This document shows, one piece after another, positions 1-14,033 of a stretch of 64,000 nt of DNA. The DNA is taken from positions 186,001 to 250,000 of the forward strand of contig JAFCIZ010000008.1 in NCBI GenBank assembly GCA_017871115.1, written 5' to 3'. Position 1 is the first letter of the stretch; each line of letters opens with the position of its first letter. Under the pieces are notes generated by a model, which ran no database searches, had not been told where the DNA came from, and worked only from the letters and a program-made list of their open reading frames with translations. Origin of the DNA: Cunninghamella blakesleeana (Eukaryota > Mucoromycota > Mucoromycetes > Mucorales > Cunninghamellaceae). The position numbers and the translations under genes were made by a program.

Positions 1-78
1 TAGAAATAAAAGGAATGAGTGTTTTTTCTTTAATATATATATATATAAACAAATATATAAACATATAAATCAACTTAC

Positions 79-3000
79 GGTATTAAAGTACGTTCAATAG
101 CTTCTCTATGTTCATCACGATCACTTATATTTTCAATATTAGAATACATTCTCATTAAAACAGATACATAGCAGCCTCCACTAGAAGTTTCTTGTTTAAG
201 AAGATTTGGTAACTGTTTCATAAATCCTGCATGGTCAAACAAATAAATAAACAAAGGGGTAAAAAGTAAATAAATATAAACAATTATATATTCATCATGG
301 CAAAAAAAAAAAAGAAAGATCATCTTATCTTACCAAATTGCCATAAAGCCATCCTTAATTCAGTATCTAAATTGAATTTTTTGGCAAAATGGAAAGATTG
401 TTCTAAACATTTCATCAATTTCATCAAGTATATAGATGGATAAGCACAATATACATTATCTTTACTAAGAAGATCATTGACGGTTTGAATCAACATTAAT
501 TGTAATACACATCTAACAATGACTTGTTGGAATTGACGATGTCTATCTGGACTAACTGCATAGGTAACGGGTGGTGAATTATTAGATTCTAAATTGTTCA
601 CATCTAGAATATTAAATAGTAATAGTAAAAATAAAAAAATATTAAAAAACAGGGTTAAGATTTATTTTTATTTTGCTTTTTATATATATTTATTAATTAT
701 GTATATTAGTACGTATATACCTTTAGGAGAGTTAGCTTTGACTTTTTCAATAAGATCCTTTGTATCATCAAATAATCCATAAGCAGTAGTCTTTTCAAAT
801 AAACTTGTAAACATATCTGTTACTTGAGTCCAGCAATTTTCATCAAACTTTTCGACATTAGCTTCGATATATTGTTCCATACATTCACATCCAATACGAG
901 CAAGGGTATCATTGTCTATTATAATTTAAAATAATAATACAATTATATATTTAAATGACATTTAGAGTTTTTTTAATTTCATTCCATTCCTTTTATATAT
1001 AATTATATATTATAATTACCTTGTGTAATACACAATCCAAGTAATGCTAAAACATGTTGCATAATATCTTTCATATTATCGAAATAAAATGTATATAAAT
1101 CAACTACATTCCGTAATGCTTCAATCATTGTTGTAGATAACCATACACTAAGATCTTCAGGAGTTAAATTACGTTGTTGTCTTTTTTCTACATTCAAATC
1201 ATCAAATAATGGGAATACAATTTGTCGTGATACTGTTGACCAAAATTCTGGTGTAAAAGTAGATCCATGATTTTTTAATGTTTCAAATAAATATTCCAAC
1301 GATCTATATTATGTACATAGATATATTTAATACTTGTCCTTTTTTTCCTTTCTTTATAAATATTTATAATGATATATAAGAATTTATAAATACATTACCT
1401 CTTTCGTACTTCAACGTCATCACTCTGCATTGTTACTTCTTTTAGTCCATACAAGACAGCAAACCAAAACTTGATCAAAAAGTCATCACCAGATTGAATA
1501 GTAACTAAAGTAGCCGTTGTATGAGCATCATTGATTTCTATCGTTTTATTACTATTAGCAATTTCTAACATTTTAGGAATAGTGCCTTTAATCATATCAA
1601 GAGCTGGAAGACTGATTTTTTGGAATTTCTTATTTCTTGAAAATTCTACCAAACATGAAATATAATCAGGGAAGGTGCCATTGGCTACAATATCTTGAAA
1701 TCGTTCTTGGCTTACGCTTCGTACAATATCATATGTCATATGAACAATAGATTCTATATGAGTAATATATATAGATGATTAATATATATAATGCTATTTA
1801 TAACTATACTTTTATTGCATATTTGTTTTATTATTATTATCATATACCTGAACTTTCTCTTGCACCAATTGCAAATACTGATAACATTGTTTTCCAGCCA
1901 GAGCGGATATGATGAGCTCTTGCAAGAATCATTTGTGATAAACATCGAAGTACCTTTTTAATTTATTTTTTAAAATTAAAAAAAAATAAAGAATAAATAT
2001 AAATAAATGTTTGTATTAATTTATACATTTCTTTTTTCTTTTTTAATGATATTGCATTAAATATATTTATTTATTTACCATATCTTTTATTTCAGTTTTA
2101 GGGTTATTTGCCAACACTTCATGGAATGGCATTAAAAAGTCCTTTTGAAATTTGAAATGGGGCAATTCTTCTTTTTCCAAGAACTTCATAGCCAATTGAC
2201 GTAAAGAATCCAAAGCAAAAATAGAAATAGTGATGTTTGATTGACAACCTACTTTGTTAAAGTAATCACCTAAGATAGACCAAATATTTGACCATTCCAT
2301 ACGAATACGATTCATATTGTAATATGATATTTCAACTAATTTTTGTAAACTATACATTCTTGGATGTTCTAAATGGGCAGATGATACAATTTCTTCCCAT
2401 GACGTTTCACATAATGCGCGAACGAAATCTACAATAGCAACCTAAAAAAATATATATATACATATATATCCATGTTTATATATAAATTAATTCATCCATC
2501 AAGGATAATAATAGTGATCCTTTATGTATATATATATTTATTAATTTATTACCCCATTCAAATTAACAGTAGATGTAAAAAGTCGATCAGCAGCTAAAAT
2601 TAAAGATTGAGAACTACCGGCCGTAGCTACTTCTTCCGTTAAAGCAATTTGATGTTGACGTTGAAGTTGGGTATTGGTACGACGCAACATAGTAGAAGAA
2701 TGGCGGTGTATATCTGCAGAAGGTTTATGATTTGCATTAGCAGTAGCATCATTAGCACGAGAACCAGCTGTATCTACATTAGAATGACGTTTGGTAGCAA
2801 TATCTGGTAAATTCATTTGATCCACACCACTTGTAATAAGTTGAAACCGTTCTAATTGACTGACTGTAGATAAAATTTCTTTCCAACTTCCTTTCAAATA
2901 GTTTCCATCTACAGCAGCGACTTCTAATAAAGTACGGATGGCTTCTACATTTTTAGGCTTCATCTCATTGAGATTAGATAAGAAAGTAAATTTGGTTAAA

Positions 3001-4893
3001 GTGGTGACAAAGGCATCACGTTGTAAATCCATATCTTCGGATTGTACAGTATGGAAAAGGCAAATAATACGAATAGCATGTTTAAACCCTTCCAAACATA
3101 AGTGGACCGTTTGTAAATCATCTGATTCTTGTAAAGGACCGGAGATACCAGCCAAGAAAGCCATCCAAGCAACTTCAAACATAGGTCGAACATGTTCTAC
3201 ATGGGAAGCACTATAAAAAGTAATGGTTTCGCCATCACCAGCACGTTGTTTACTTGCTAACATATTCTTAAACATAGCTTCTGTTTTGGATCCCATTTCT
3301 TCGGTAGCAGCTTGGAATGCTTCCTTTTTTAAATCTCTTGCAATACCAGCATTGACTAAAGCATTTTGTAATCCAATAATACCTAAAGGTCCACCGCCAG
3401 CATTACCATTTACATTTCCACCAGCGAATAAGGCATCATTATTGGCTGCTTCCACTTCATCTTTTAATTTAATTTCATCATTTTGAATTTCATTAAAAAT
3501 AGCTTCTTGGAAATCAAGAGGAATATCTTTACCATCATCAATACCACCATTGTTTTTAATAAAATCTTGTAAAGTCATACGACGCTTGACACTTGGATTA
3601 TGTAAATCTGTATTTAACATGATAACGGAATATGAAAGCACATAAACAGTTTCTGCATTAGAAAATACATTTGGATTGCCATTCACATATCGTTCTGCAA
3701 ATTTAAGCATAAATCTATCGATCTTTTGACCTTCACCAGGTAATCGGAATGCTTGAAGGAAGTGTCTTAATGCTTCGGTAAATTTCATATCAACAAAGTC
3801 CATTTCATCTACAAACGCATGCATAATGGATACATTTTCATCATCTGCTTCTCCTAAATATTCACCAATGATTGTCTTGTTTAATCCTTCTGTTTTTAAT
3901 AAAAATTGAGCTACATTTTGATGATCAGATATATCCAAAAATTTATGTTTGGCCAAAAATGCAATACCCTTTTTAGGTTTCCAATTAAACAATTTAACAC
4001 CTTCTTGAAGTAATTGTTTTTTATGTTTCAAATTTTCAAATTGTTCAGGATCATCTAAACGTGGTGTTGAAGACCCGTTTGATGCTAATAAAGTTGAAGA
4101 AGTAGTAGGTGATAATTTAGAAGTTGAGTTATTATTATGCTGTGTAAATCTTTCAGTAGATCCACGAACATCTTCACTATCTCTTGGTGTTGGTGTTGTT
4201 ACGTCCTCATCGTCTTGTTTTTCATCTGCTGAAACACTAACTGAATTATTATTATACCATGATACTAATGAACGAAGCACACCAACTAAACATTCTAAGG
4301 ATTTAAACTTGATAGCACCTTCTGAGTTTGTTAATCCATTGCCCTGTTGTTTATCGTTAGTTTGTACTGTGGCAGTAGTGAGAGGAGGGGGTATGACTAC
4401 TGAATTTGTATGTAATCCATAGTGACCAGCCGAATGACTATTATGATTGCTATCATGTTCTTTTCCACCATGTAACCCAGTATGAGAAGTAGTAATTTTT
4501 GATAAAACATTCACAAGTCTATGTTTAATTAACAGTAATATTTTTTTAGTTTATAATAAATACCATTAAAACTTATTTTATTTGTTTATTCTTATATATA
4601 TAAATATATATATAATTATTACCTTTCATAAATATTATCTAAAGCTTGATCATCACAGTCATAATTAAGATAAATATCAACTAAAGTTTGAGGATCTTCA
4701 CACATTCTTAATACTACTTTTAATAACGTGAATTTTTGTTGATAGGTTGTGGTACGCATTTCTAAGATTCGTAAAATAATTTCCCTGAAAAAGACTTCAA
4801 CTTCTTTCTATAAAATATAAATATATAGCATATTTATATATCAGTGTTTGTAAAATAGTAACGAAAATAGTTAAACTATTATTATCTACACAC

Positions 4894-4930
<37 letters not shown>

Positions 4931-6831
4931 TTTAAGAAAGCTTTTAATCCTTGAATCACTTTCCATAATATTTCCATAGTAATATCAAATACTTGTGGTA
5001 CCATAGAAAAGGCATTTCTACCTAAACTTGGACATAAATATTGTTTTACTTCTAAAATAAATGGGTTGGTACGACGGTTCGACGAACTATCAATAATTGA
5101 GAAGACAACACCAGGTGAAGTGAATACACGCATATGAGATGTAAGTATAGTCAAAATTAAGTGAAGAGATAATAATTTGGATCTCATTGAGTATGAACGC
5201 ATGTCATTGCCCCTATTAAAATAAAATATACAATATATAATGTATTTATTATTTAAACTCTATTTTGCTCTTATTTTTAACTTTTTTCTTTTTTTTTCAT
5301 TACCATTCTGACGAAATAGGTTTCTTCGAAAGCTTACAAAGTGCACGGAATACCAGGATAGCATCCTTAATATATAAATCTTCTTCAGTTTCAGATTCAC
5401 CAACTTCTAATTTATCGTGTTCGAATGAGCCACGTCCTTCAGAATTTAAATCATCGTTATCTTTTTCATTTATTGTTTTTGTAATTGCTCCATTAGGTTC
5501 TGAGGTTGCTGATTCTTTTTCTTTTATATCATCCATTTTACTACCATCTTTTTCTGAATCGAACTGGTTGACTTGTTGTTGTTGTGATTCATCAATTTCT
5601 TCTTCTTTAAATACGTTGGCCGTATCATTTAATAATTCTTCAGAAGTGTCTTTTTTATTAGGCAATTTCTTATCCATTTCATCACGTGCCATACTAGCTT
5701 CTACAAGAATTTGGTCTTGGTAAGAAGTAGTTCCATTACTTTCACCATTTGTTGTACCATTCTTTTTATTACTATTGTTATCATCATCATTATCACTTGT
5801 TGATTTTTGACCATTCATAGCTAAATCGGTTTGTGACGTTGCAAAAGATATAGGCTGAATTTTAACACGTCTAAATATATGGTCTACCATTTGAGTGAGT
5901 GTTACTTGAGCTACATTTTGATTGGCACTGCTGCGAGATAATAAAAATATATTATAAGTTGTTCTGACAGCTTTTAATAAAGCAGATTGATGTAAAGGAC
6001 TGCTCGTAGAATAAACTGCATCCAATAAAGCCTATAATATATATATATATATAAATATTATGTAAGTATATGAATTAAAATTCTTTATCTACATATGTCC
6101 CTTATCTCCTCATTTTTATTTATTTATTTTATATACCTTAACAATTTGTAACTGAACTTTTTCATCTGTTTCTTCACCAATAAAACAATCACAGATACTG
6201 TCTACGACTTTTTCCATTACTTGAGTTTGTGCAACTTCATTTTCCATGTCACCTAAATAATTATATGTAATAAATTTGCCAAGACAGTCTAAAGCAATGG
6301 TCATTAAATTTGCAGAGCGTGTTTCAATAGCCATTTGTAAAGCTGTAAGAATAAGAGTTGACCTGAATATAAATAAATACAAATAAGATTTTTTATTTCA
6401 TTTTTAGATGTCTATCATATATTTCCACGGCTAATTAATTCATACACACGCACTCAAGAATAACCTCACTTGAAATAGCTATTTCCTCCTATTTGTACAA
6501 GTTATTATTATTATTACCGAGTTTCCCCTGGTTGAGTTGGATTATTGTTTTTCAAAGAATCTAAAATAATACACATATATATATTTATATATATATATAT
6601 ATATAAATATATGAAATATCTTTAAAAAAAGGCATGTACCTTTTTTTTTTTTGAAATATCTATTTAACTATTTATATATATACTTTGAGCATTTTCAACG
6701 GCCTCTTTTAAAGGTTTGGATTTTCTTGTTTCTTTTGCTGAGGCAATTTTATCAAAGGCTTTAATAACAAAAACATTGCTTGAACTAATAGCCGAAGGTG
6801 GTGTTTTAGGTGTTTCCATAACTTCTGTCAT
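79..6831 (-). CDS. SEC7: Sec7/BIG-type Arf guanine nucleotide exchange factor (3' end outside window)
   Basis: Large Arf-GEF that loads GTP on Arf GTPases at the trans-Golgi and endosomes to start vesicle budding. Fourteen exons join in frame: 6831-6684, 6560-6518, 6362-6137, 6031-5304, 5212-4930, 4807-4623, 4518-2553, 2441-2079, 1953-1848, 1753-1399, 1303-1020, 915-721, 603-334 and 226-79, giving about 1,766 residues before the left edge. The last donor (GTAAGT at 78-73) opens an intron whose acceptor is not in the window. DCB/HUS regions come first, then an Asn/Ser/His-rich linker. The Sec7 domain covers about residues 700-890, with the catalytic glutamate in FRLPGEGQK near residue 800. HDS-type helical repeats follow. 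Yeast Sec7 and animal BIG proteins are of similar size (about 1,800-2,000 residues). The ATG at 6831 is followed by a short acidic N-terminus. The family call is firm; the paralogue assignment is inferred from length and domain order. Confidence 0.95.
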
Positions 6832-7548
6832 TATTTTTTTTTTTAAAATTTGGGCTTTATATAATTCAGTTAATCTACTCGATAAAGATGATATATAAAT
6901 ATATATTATTTAGAAATGATGAACTTTGTTTTTTTTATAAAAAAAAAAAAAGGAACAAGAAAAGATAATAATAATATATTGTTATTTAAATATAAAATAT
7001 TTACTATGAAATTAGATAATAGATGTCCTTTTAATATTGTTTCCGTTCTCTTTCTTTTATGTTTTTGTTGTATTTCCTAATAATAAAAAAGTAAGGAATA
7101 ATACAAAAATAAATATATTAATAAAATAATATTCCCCTTTTTTGATTGACAACACTGAGATACTAGCCATTATATGATTTACCAAGTATTAAAAAAAAGT
7201 AATTTTTAATTACTTCTTGAATATTTAACACAAGCTATATAACAAAAATATAATAAAACTTTAAATTACAATATATGTGTTAAAATAAATAAATAAATGT
7301 AAAAATGAAAAAAGCGAAAGAAAGAGAGCAAAAAGATTTACAGATTATAAAACTATTCATATTCAAACACCGCTAGTAATTTTTTAAAAAAAATACTTGG
7401 TGTATTTGACCGTGATCAAAAAGTATTTTTTTCTTTAGAAATTGGTGATAATATATTATGTTATAGTTTCTATAAAAATAATAATTACATAAATATATAC
7501 TTTTATTAACTCTATAAAGGAAAAATGTTCAATTTATTCAAAGATATG

Positions 7549-7586
<38 letters not shown>

Positions 7587-7668
7587 CGTGAATGATGAGG
7601 GAAAAATAATACTAGAAATAATATAATAAAAATGATAATATATAAAATAAAATAAAATAAAATAAAGT
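6832..7668. other. Intergenic region between SEC7 start and PPR gene stop
   Basis: About 0.8 kb of A/T-rich DNA that should carry the SEC7 promoter and the 3' flank of the PPR gene. It contains an A-run near 6941-6951 and a (TA)n tract near 7553-7582. I see no ORF with protein-like composition. Confidence 0.6.
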
Positions 7669-10311
7669 CTATTTTGGAATAGTTTGTTGAAGATGATTTA
7701 TCCATTGTTTAAATTCATAATTTTTATGAGGTACTTTTGGTAATACATGGTGAACCAACCAAGATAATTCAGTATTAGATTTTTCTTGTTTAGCCAAATT
7801 GATAATGCCTTTAATTGTTTCCCTTGATAAACCAATTTTATCCGTTTCATCATTTAATACTTTTAATACATCAAATACCAAAGATACATCTTGAGCATCT
7901 AATAATGAAGCCATGTACATATTAATGATTGACATATCAGAAGCAGTATAAGGACCAGAAGGGAAGGGGACAATAGGTGATGTTTCTCTTACAGGAATAG
8001 GTATTTTGCCTTGATGTTCAAATCGTTGCATTGTAAAATTATTAAAAGTACGCTGAATATTTTGTTTAGATGTTTCAGTATCATCATGAAGAATATGGTG
8101 AGACATAAGATATTGCCACATTGTATCATTAAAAGGAATTCTTTTTTCCGTTATTTCTTGTAAAAGTCCACGTACTTCTGAAGATAAGGATGGGATTGTT
8201 GCATAAGCTCTGAAGAGAGGTAAATAGTTATTGGTGGTGATGTCATGTTGAGGGGTCCAAAATTGTTTCTTCATTTGTTGAATGATTAAGGTAGCCATAT
8301 CTGGCATTTGTGCCGTGATGGCACAATCCAACATGGCGACGTAGGTATTCCAAGGTATACGATCATGATTTGCTTCTCTTCCTAATTCACTACGCGTCAC
8401 AGATAAAGCATATTGTGATTGTTCGGGATCCATTGATGCTAATGTAAATATATGTTGATATAACCCCATATCCCGTTGTACACCTGATATTTTTAATAAA
8501 TTCCATCTATTCCACATTGCTTTATATTTGCCTGTCACACCAAAGCAAGTTAAAAGCGTTTTGATAGTTGTACGATCATGAGGTATTTTAGCATCTAGCA
8601 TGATTTTTTCTAATTCAAAAATGCGATGATCTAAGATTGGTTTGTAACGTAAAGTTGATGTTAATTGAGAAGCCAAGTAAAAGTAGTCAAAAAGATAACC
8701 TTTTCCAGGAATGCTAGGAAGACATGCTTTATAAAGTGAGTGGAAACACGATTGATCGGCATGGAACCCTTCGCCTTGCATACGAGCCAATAATTGTAAT
8801 GCCTTATCTAATCGAACATTGTGACGCTGTTGATCATTATTATATTCGCTTGAACTTGAATAGCCCTTTAATAATACAGTCCATGTCATCTGATTAGGTT
8901 TGATATTATTTGATGGCATATATTCATTTATTAATTTTTCTGCGCGTTCTAAAGGAAATCGTTTAGGGTCAATGCGATTGGCTGTTGTTAAATACTCCAA
9001 AATGAGATTGCATTGCATAGTATCTTTTATATTTCCTCCTTGGCTCTCTAATACATTTTCCCAGGAAGTATGTAAAGTATCTAAATAGGCTAATGATGTT
9101 GGTTTTAATGGTAACCCTTGAACACCACGTGTATTAATAAGCTTTTGATATTGCTTATGTAATGCTGTTTTGTGTACAATAAGCTGAACGGTGTCATGAT
9201 TCACACTTGGATACATTCTTTTACAAAGATCAATATAATGTTGTGTTCTCTTTAAATCACCTTCAAACCCATATGTACGTATTATCAATTGTAACCTATT
9301 TGCTGTAAGTCTTCCATTATTTTTTAATGATTCCACTAAGGCTGTTGCTTCATTGTGAGCCCCTGATGTTACATAGGCTAAAGCTGTTTGGAACTCCAAT
9401 GATGCCCGTTGAAAATGTGAATATTGAGGTTCATTTAAAATTCGTGTAAAGTGCATAGTTATCATGTCCTGCTTTTTAAGTATTCCATAGCCCTGTTATA
9501 AAAAATGAAAGAGAGGAGGAGAGAGGTCATTATCATATTATATATTATTATTGTTATTATTATTGTTATAATAGAAATGCACTTTTAACTCTATTACTAT
9601 CTTTACCCTAATTAATAACTCCCAAGAAGTTTGATCCACCATTGTGTTCAAGTCAAATGTATTAACAAAAGTTTCTATAAGAACACGTAAGTCTTCTTTA
9701 CGATAAGTGCTACCCAATCTAAATCCAAGCTTAAGCACATTATGCCAAATAGTCATATCTTCTTTGATTTCTTTTGGTAAAGTATTTTGAGGTGAATAAA
9801 ACCAAGCTGCTACGAAAGCTGATGTATCAATATCTAAAGGAGCATCTAATAAACTTTGAAGAAGAGTTTGGTACATATGATGAGTGGCTTTATTACTATC
9901 TTGTGCTTTTCGAACCAAGTTGACAGCTCCCTTAACATTTCCAATAGATTGATATTGTAATAATGTCTCCATAATTTGTTGTTCAGACATTGTCTTTTGA
10001 CTATAATAAGCTGTATTACGTACATCCATTGTGTTTTCAAATGATATACTGTTTCCAATAGCATTTATATTCATATGAGTTGTATATGAAAAAGGGCGAC
10101 TTGCCATATCTTGATAAAAATAAAATTGAATAAGAAAAAGAAGGGGGAGAGAAAGTGAGAGAAGTGTATTAGATAAAGTAATTTATGTTTATAACTTATA
10201 GTTTTATGATTTATATGATTAAAATAATAATTTACTTTGCAAGGCAAGTCTACTAGACCTTTTGGTAGCATGTTTTAATAAAGAATGAAGTGCTACTGAC
10301 TTTCTAAACAT
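7669..10311 (-). CDS. Mitochondrial pentatricopeptide-repeat-like protein
   Basis: About 800 residues from three exons: 10311-10236, 10109-9607 and 9492-7669. The short first exon encodes a basic, Ser/Leu-rich start with no acidic residue (MFRKSVALHSLLKHATKRSS), typical of a mitochondrial targeting peptide. I chose this start for that reason and because the frame joins cleanly across the 126-nt intron. The rest is all-helical with repeated 35-residue-like units (for example IKPNQMTWTVLLKGYSSS and IPWNTYVAMLDCAITAQMPD), the pattern of PPR proteins. Fungal PPR proteins bind mitochondrial RNAs and act in processing, stability or translation of organelle transcripts. Which RNA it serves, and whether it matches Pet309, Ccm1 or another known member, cannot be told by eye. 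It lies tail-to-head behind SEC7, with no evident functional link. Confidence 0.8.
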
Positions 10312-12267
10312 GATGATCTAAAAGTCAAAAAAAAAAGTTAGGCGAAATGGAAAGAAAAAAAAAATATATTTTTAAAAGGTCACAATAATTTATATGGGTG
10401 CTTTAGGTCCCGAAGTCAGGCGCACCGAGCTATTTTTAGTGGAATTTAAATTGCTCATTCTTTAAATTCGTTTTATCGCTCCTCCTACGTCTTATTTTTT
10501 TTTCTTTATTACTATATATGATAAAGATCGCTCTGAACGATGTTCTTTTGATACTCTATGTAAAGGTGATCTTACACATATTTTTCCAATGACTTGAATA
10601 AAAGATTTTGAACTTTAATAATATCTACTTAAATAAACGCTTGTATCAATGTCTAATCTACATGAACCGATATTTAATCTAGATACAAATGACTCAAAAA
10701 TAAAATAAAAAACTATGGTTTTTGTTATGTAATAATGCAAATATGAAAAAGTCTATGACAAGTGATTATCTACTAATGTTCTTTATTTCCAGCAATATAT
10801 ACAAGAATATTCTTGAATATTACTGTATTCTCGAGGAGAGAATAATATTTGTTAGATAATATAGTTTTAATTTAATTTTACCGGATATACTATAGTGAAC
10901 TTTTATACAGCTATCGTATACATCGTTTTTGCCCGGTTTTCCATCTCTCATTATGACGTGTTTACCTTAATAAATTCAAATACAATACAAAAATTTTTTT
11001 TTCTCAATCTAATTATATTTTTATACTGAAAATGTCTTTTATACTAAATAATTCTTTAGTTTCTTCATGAGAAATATATATAATTGCAGTAATAAATTAT
11101 ATTTTGCTGATCTTAAAATTATTATTTACTATTTCTAGTGGCATTTATTACTCTTGATGATATTTTATTGTTCTAATAATTTATTATATTTTTAAAGGCC
11201 ATTTACTTTATGGTATATATAATAAAAATAGTTAAATACTGGTATTTGAAATATGATAAACTAATACAAGTATAATTATATAATTGTTAGAATCCATGAA
11301 ATAGGTGTCTAATTTCTTTAATAATTATTATGATTAGCAATTATAAATCCACACGAGTTTTTTAACCTTCTTTCATACCACGGCTCCATCTTTCTGGAAT
11401 AAAGTGGAATTATATTGTATTTGATCATAGTTATAACACAAAGTTTAGTCTATGATGGTGATGATGAATATGTAATATTTAATAACAAAATGATTTGGAA
11501 GTTGATTATATATGATGAATGAAACTAGAGCTATAGCAATAAATTAACTCAGCATTGATATTGTCTTTTTCGTACCACTAACATCAGTATTACCGGTTTT
11601 AAGTGTTTCTTGATTAAAATTTAGATATTTTATTATTGAATTCTATTGATAAAACAGCAATTGAACAAAATGTACAGTGTCTTGGGTATTTTTCTTTTTA
11701 CTTATATTCTATAAATCACCAATTAGCAATTGGTTATAAAAAATAACTACTCTTCTCGCGCGCTAACGATAGACTATTTTTAAGTAGAAGGAAGCAATTC
11801 TAATTGGACAAGTTCTAAAAAATCATTCATTGGAAATGGTTGTTTTAGGGCAGCGTATAGGCCAGTACATTAAAATAATAATATGGCATAAAATAAAAAA
11901 TTTTATGGTTTAATATTATAAAGCTCATGTGTTAACATAAATTTATTTCATTATTTTTATATTGTTTTTTTTTTATTTGCTTTTTTTTTTTTTTTGTTTT
12001 GGTAAATCATGGAAAGTGGAGCGATTAAAAAATATTGATTTATTACACTAATAAATGAAGAAAAAAAATACATGACTCTGGAACTTTATGAAAGTGGACT
12101 AAAAATAATAATCAAAAAAACATGCAAATCATCAATATAACTAGAGCAATGTTATTATTTCTTTATATGTATGTATAACTTTTTTATTTTTATTTATTAA
12201 AATGGTTGATTAGTTGATTGTATAAATAATATTCATTAATTAAAAAAATTACGATAAAAAAAAAGAA
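10312..12267. other. Gene-free 2 kb interval
   Basis: Upstream flank of the PPR gene and downstream flank of the small GPI-protein gene. A locally GC-richer patch at 10397-10430 has a 5-bp inverted pair (GGTGC at 10397-10401, GCACC at 10422-10426). T-runs lie at 11967-11995. A 19-codon ORF at about 10650 looks like chance. I found no convincing gene, tRNA or repeat. Confidence 0.5.
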
Positions 12268-12809
12268 TTAGTAGAGTAAAGCAGAAACACCTAAAGCCAA
12301 TAAACCAACGATACCAGTAGTTTGGAGTTTATTAGATGAACTAGGAGACTTTTCAGTTGAAGTAGAGTTATTATTTGTACCAGTAGATTCACACTTATCA
12401 TCTTTATGAGCTTGATACCATTGACAAGTAGCAGGGAATTCTACCTTTGTATAAGCATCTTGGGAAGCTTTATCACATCCTGTCCAACATGTACCAGCTT
12501 TAGTCATGAAAGCAATGTAATCGGAGTTTTCTATGAAATGATAATAATAATAATAATAATAAATAAGTTAAGCTCACTTTATATTGAACTTATATATATA
12601 TACTTACGTTTATTACAGAAAAGTCCAACAGATTTAATGAAGTTAGGAGAAGAAGGATCAAGATTATAATTAGGATCAATGGATTTACCAGCATCTATAG
12701 AACATTTTTGAATACATTCGCCTGTGGATGTGACGTTAAAAGAGGAATTACATGATTGAGCAGCAACATAAGTAGTAGCAGCACCGAGAATGAAAAGAGA
12801 AGAACGCAT
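12268..12809 (-). CDS. Small secreted Cys-rich protein, probably GPI-anchored
   Basis: 154 residues from two exons (12809-12608 and 12530-12268; intron with GTAAGT donor and CATAG acceptor). An N-terminal signal peptide ends near YVAAQS. The ectodomain of about 110 residues has spaced cysteines (CNSS, CIQKC, FCNK, CWTGC, TCQW, KCES), followed by an Asn/Ser/Thr-rich stalk and a C-terminal hydrophobic helix (TGIVGLLALGVSALLY) ending at the last residue. That layout is typical of GPI-anchored fungal cell-wall or plasma-membrane proteins. I do not recognise a named family, and the role is unknown. It is divergent from the MFS gene at 14034 with a 1.2 kb shared upstream region. Confidence 0.82.
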
Positions 12810-14033
12810 GTTGGTATATAAATTAGTGAATAGTGTTAAGAAATAATGGAATAAAAAAAAGAAGAGAGGAGAAAAAGGGAAAAAGGAAAAGAAAAAAAAA
12901 AGTAAATATATATTATTTTTTTAAAAAAAAAAAAATACAAATGGAGTTTTTATGTAATAAATGGATTTAATAACAGAATTTACATATAAAAAAGTATACT
13001 TTATTATTATTATTATTATAAAGTTTAGAAATTAAGGAATTCTTTGTTACACAGATGGGTTTATTTTTTATCAGATCAGATTAGGAAAAGTAGTATAAAT
13101 TCCCTCTCTCTTTTTAAAAAAAACTACCATATTGCGCGGTATTACCTAGGATTTATCAGATCTATAGAAGTTAGGTTCACATGGATTGAATTGATACTAT
13201 TAATGGCTTTCTTTTTCTATTTGAAATTCAGTTTTTCTTTTATTCTTCATCTTCCATAAAAATAAAATGAAGTGTTAGTCATTCAATCTTATGAATTTTA
13301 TAAAGTTTTCATAAAATACTTTAATAATAAAAAATAATATAAAACACATTATTTAAAATTGAATGAAATAATAACGATAAAAAAAAAAAAAAAAAGGTTA
13401 ATATTTTTAAGTTTAAAATAATTTAAATAAGAAAATTCTTTCTCTTCTGTCTTTGTATTGTATTCCCTTCCTTATTTTCAGATATATATATATATATATA
13501 TATATTTATAATAAGTGTGGATTATATATTTATTAATATTATTCTATATTTTAATAATATAAACTTTTATCCAGTGTATAAAGATTTGCTTTATTATTAG
13601 CAACTATTTCAATTAATATAATGATTATATAAACATGAAAATTTTTGCTTCGGATCTGATAAATAATCATACTACTAACATAATTTTTTATGTATTTTTT
13701 TGAAATTCCGACACTTCTTCGCATCACAACAAAAAATTAAGCACTTTTTTTTTTGCCCACTTCCTTTCTTTCACTCTTTCTTTTCTTTCTTTTCCTTTCT
13801 ACCTTACCTTTATTATATATCTATATATATATACTACCTTTATATAATATATTTATATATATTTATACCACTTGTTTTTTTTTCTATTTCTTTCCTTTAA
13901 ATAATTTGTTTTTATAAATCTACTTTTTTTTTTATTTCATATTAATAGTAGTAATAAACAATTCATATACCTATTTTATATTATTTTATTTTAATAGTAC
14001 TGTTAGTATATACTATATATATGCCTATTTAAC
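12810..14033. other. Shared divergent upstream region
   Basis: Lies between the small GPI-type protein (-) and the MFS gene (+). It has A-tracts at 12892-12902 and 12924-12935, an A-run at 13381-13396, a (TA)n tract near 13483-13505, and a long pyrimidine-rich tract at about 13740-13810 on the + strand, upstream of the MFS start. Pyrimidine tracts of this kind also precede the genes at 53665 and 62477. The 71-codon ORF at 13044 is not supported. Confidence 0.5.

Noticed and set aside
2938..3486. Two + strand ORFs opposite the Sec7 domain
   Set aside because: Antisense shadows of exon 4518-2553, which encodes the conserved Sec7 and HDS regions.
5265..5723. 152-codon ORF (+) within SEC7
   Set aside because: Antisense shadow of the acidic, Ser/Asp-rich SEC7 exon 6031-5304.
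10397..10430. GC-richer patch with an inverted pair, considered as a tRNA or hairpin terminator
   Set aside because: The stem is only 5 bp, there is no T-loop or anticodon arm pattern, and it lies upstream of, not after, the PPR gene.
13044..13259. 71-codon ORF (+) upstream of the MFS gene
   Set aside because: Composition is Phe/Ile/Leu/Lys-biased as expected from A/T-rich non-coding DNA, no domain is seen, and it sits in a divergent promoter region.
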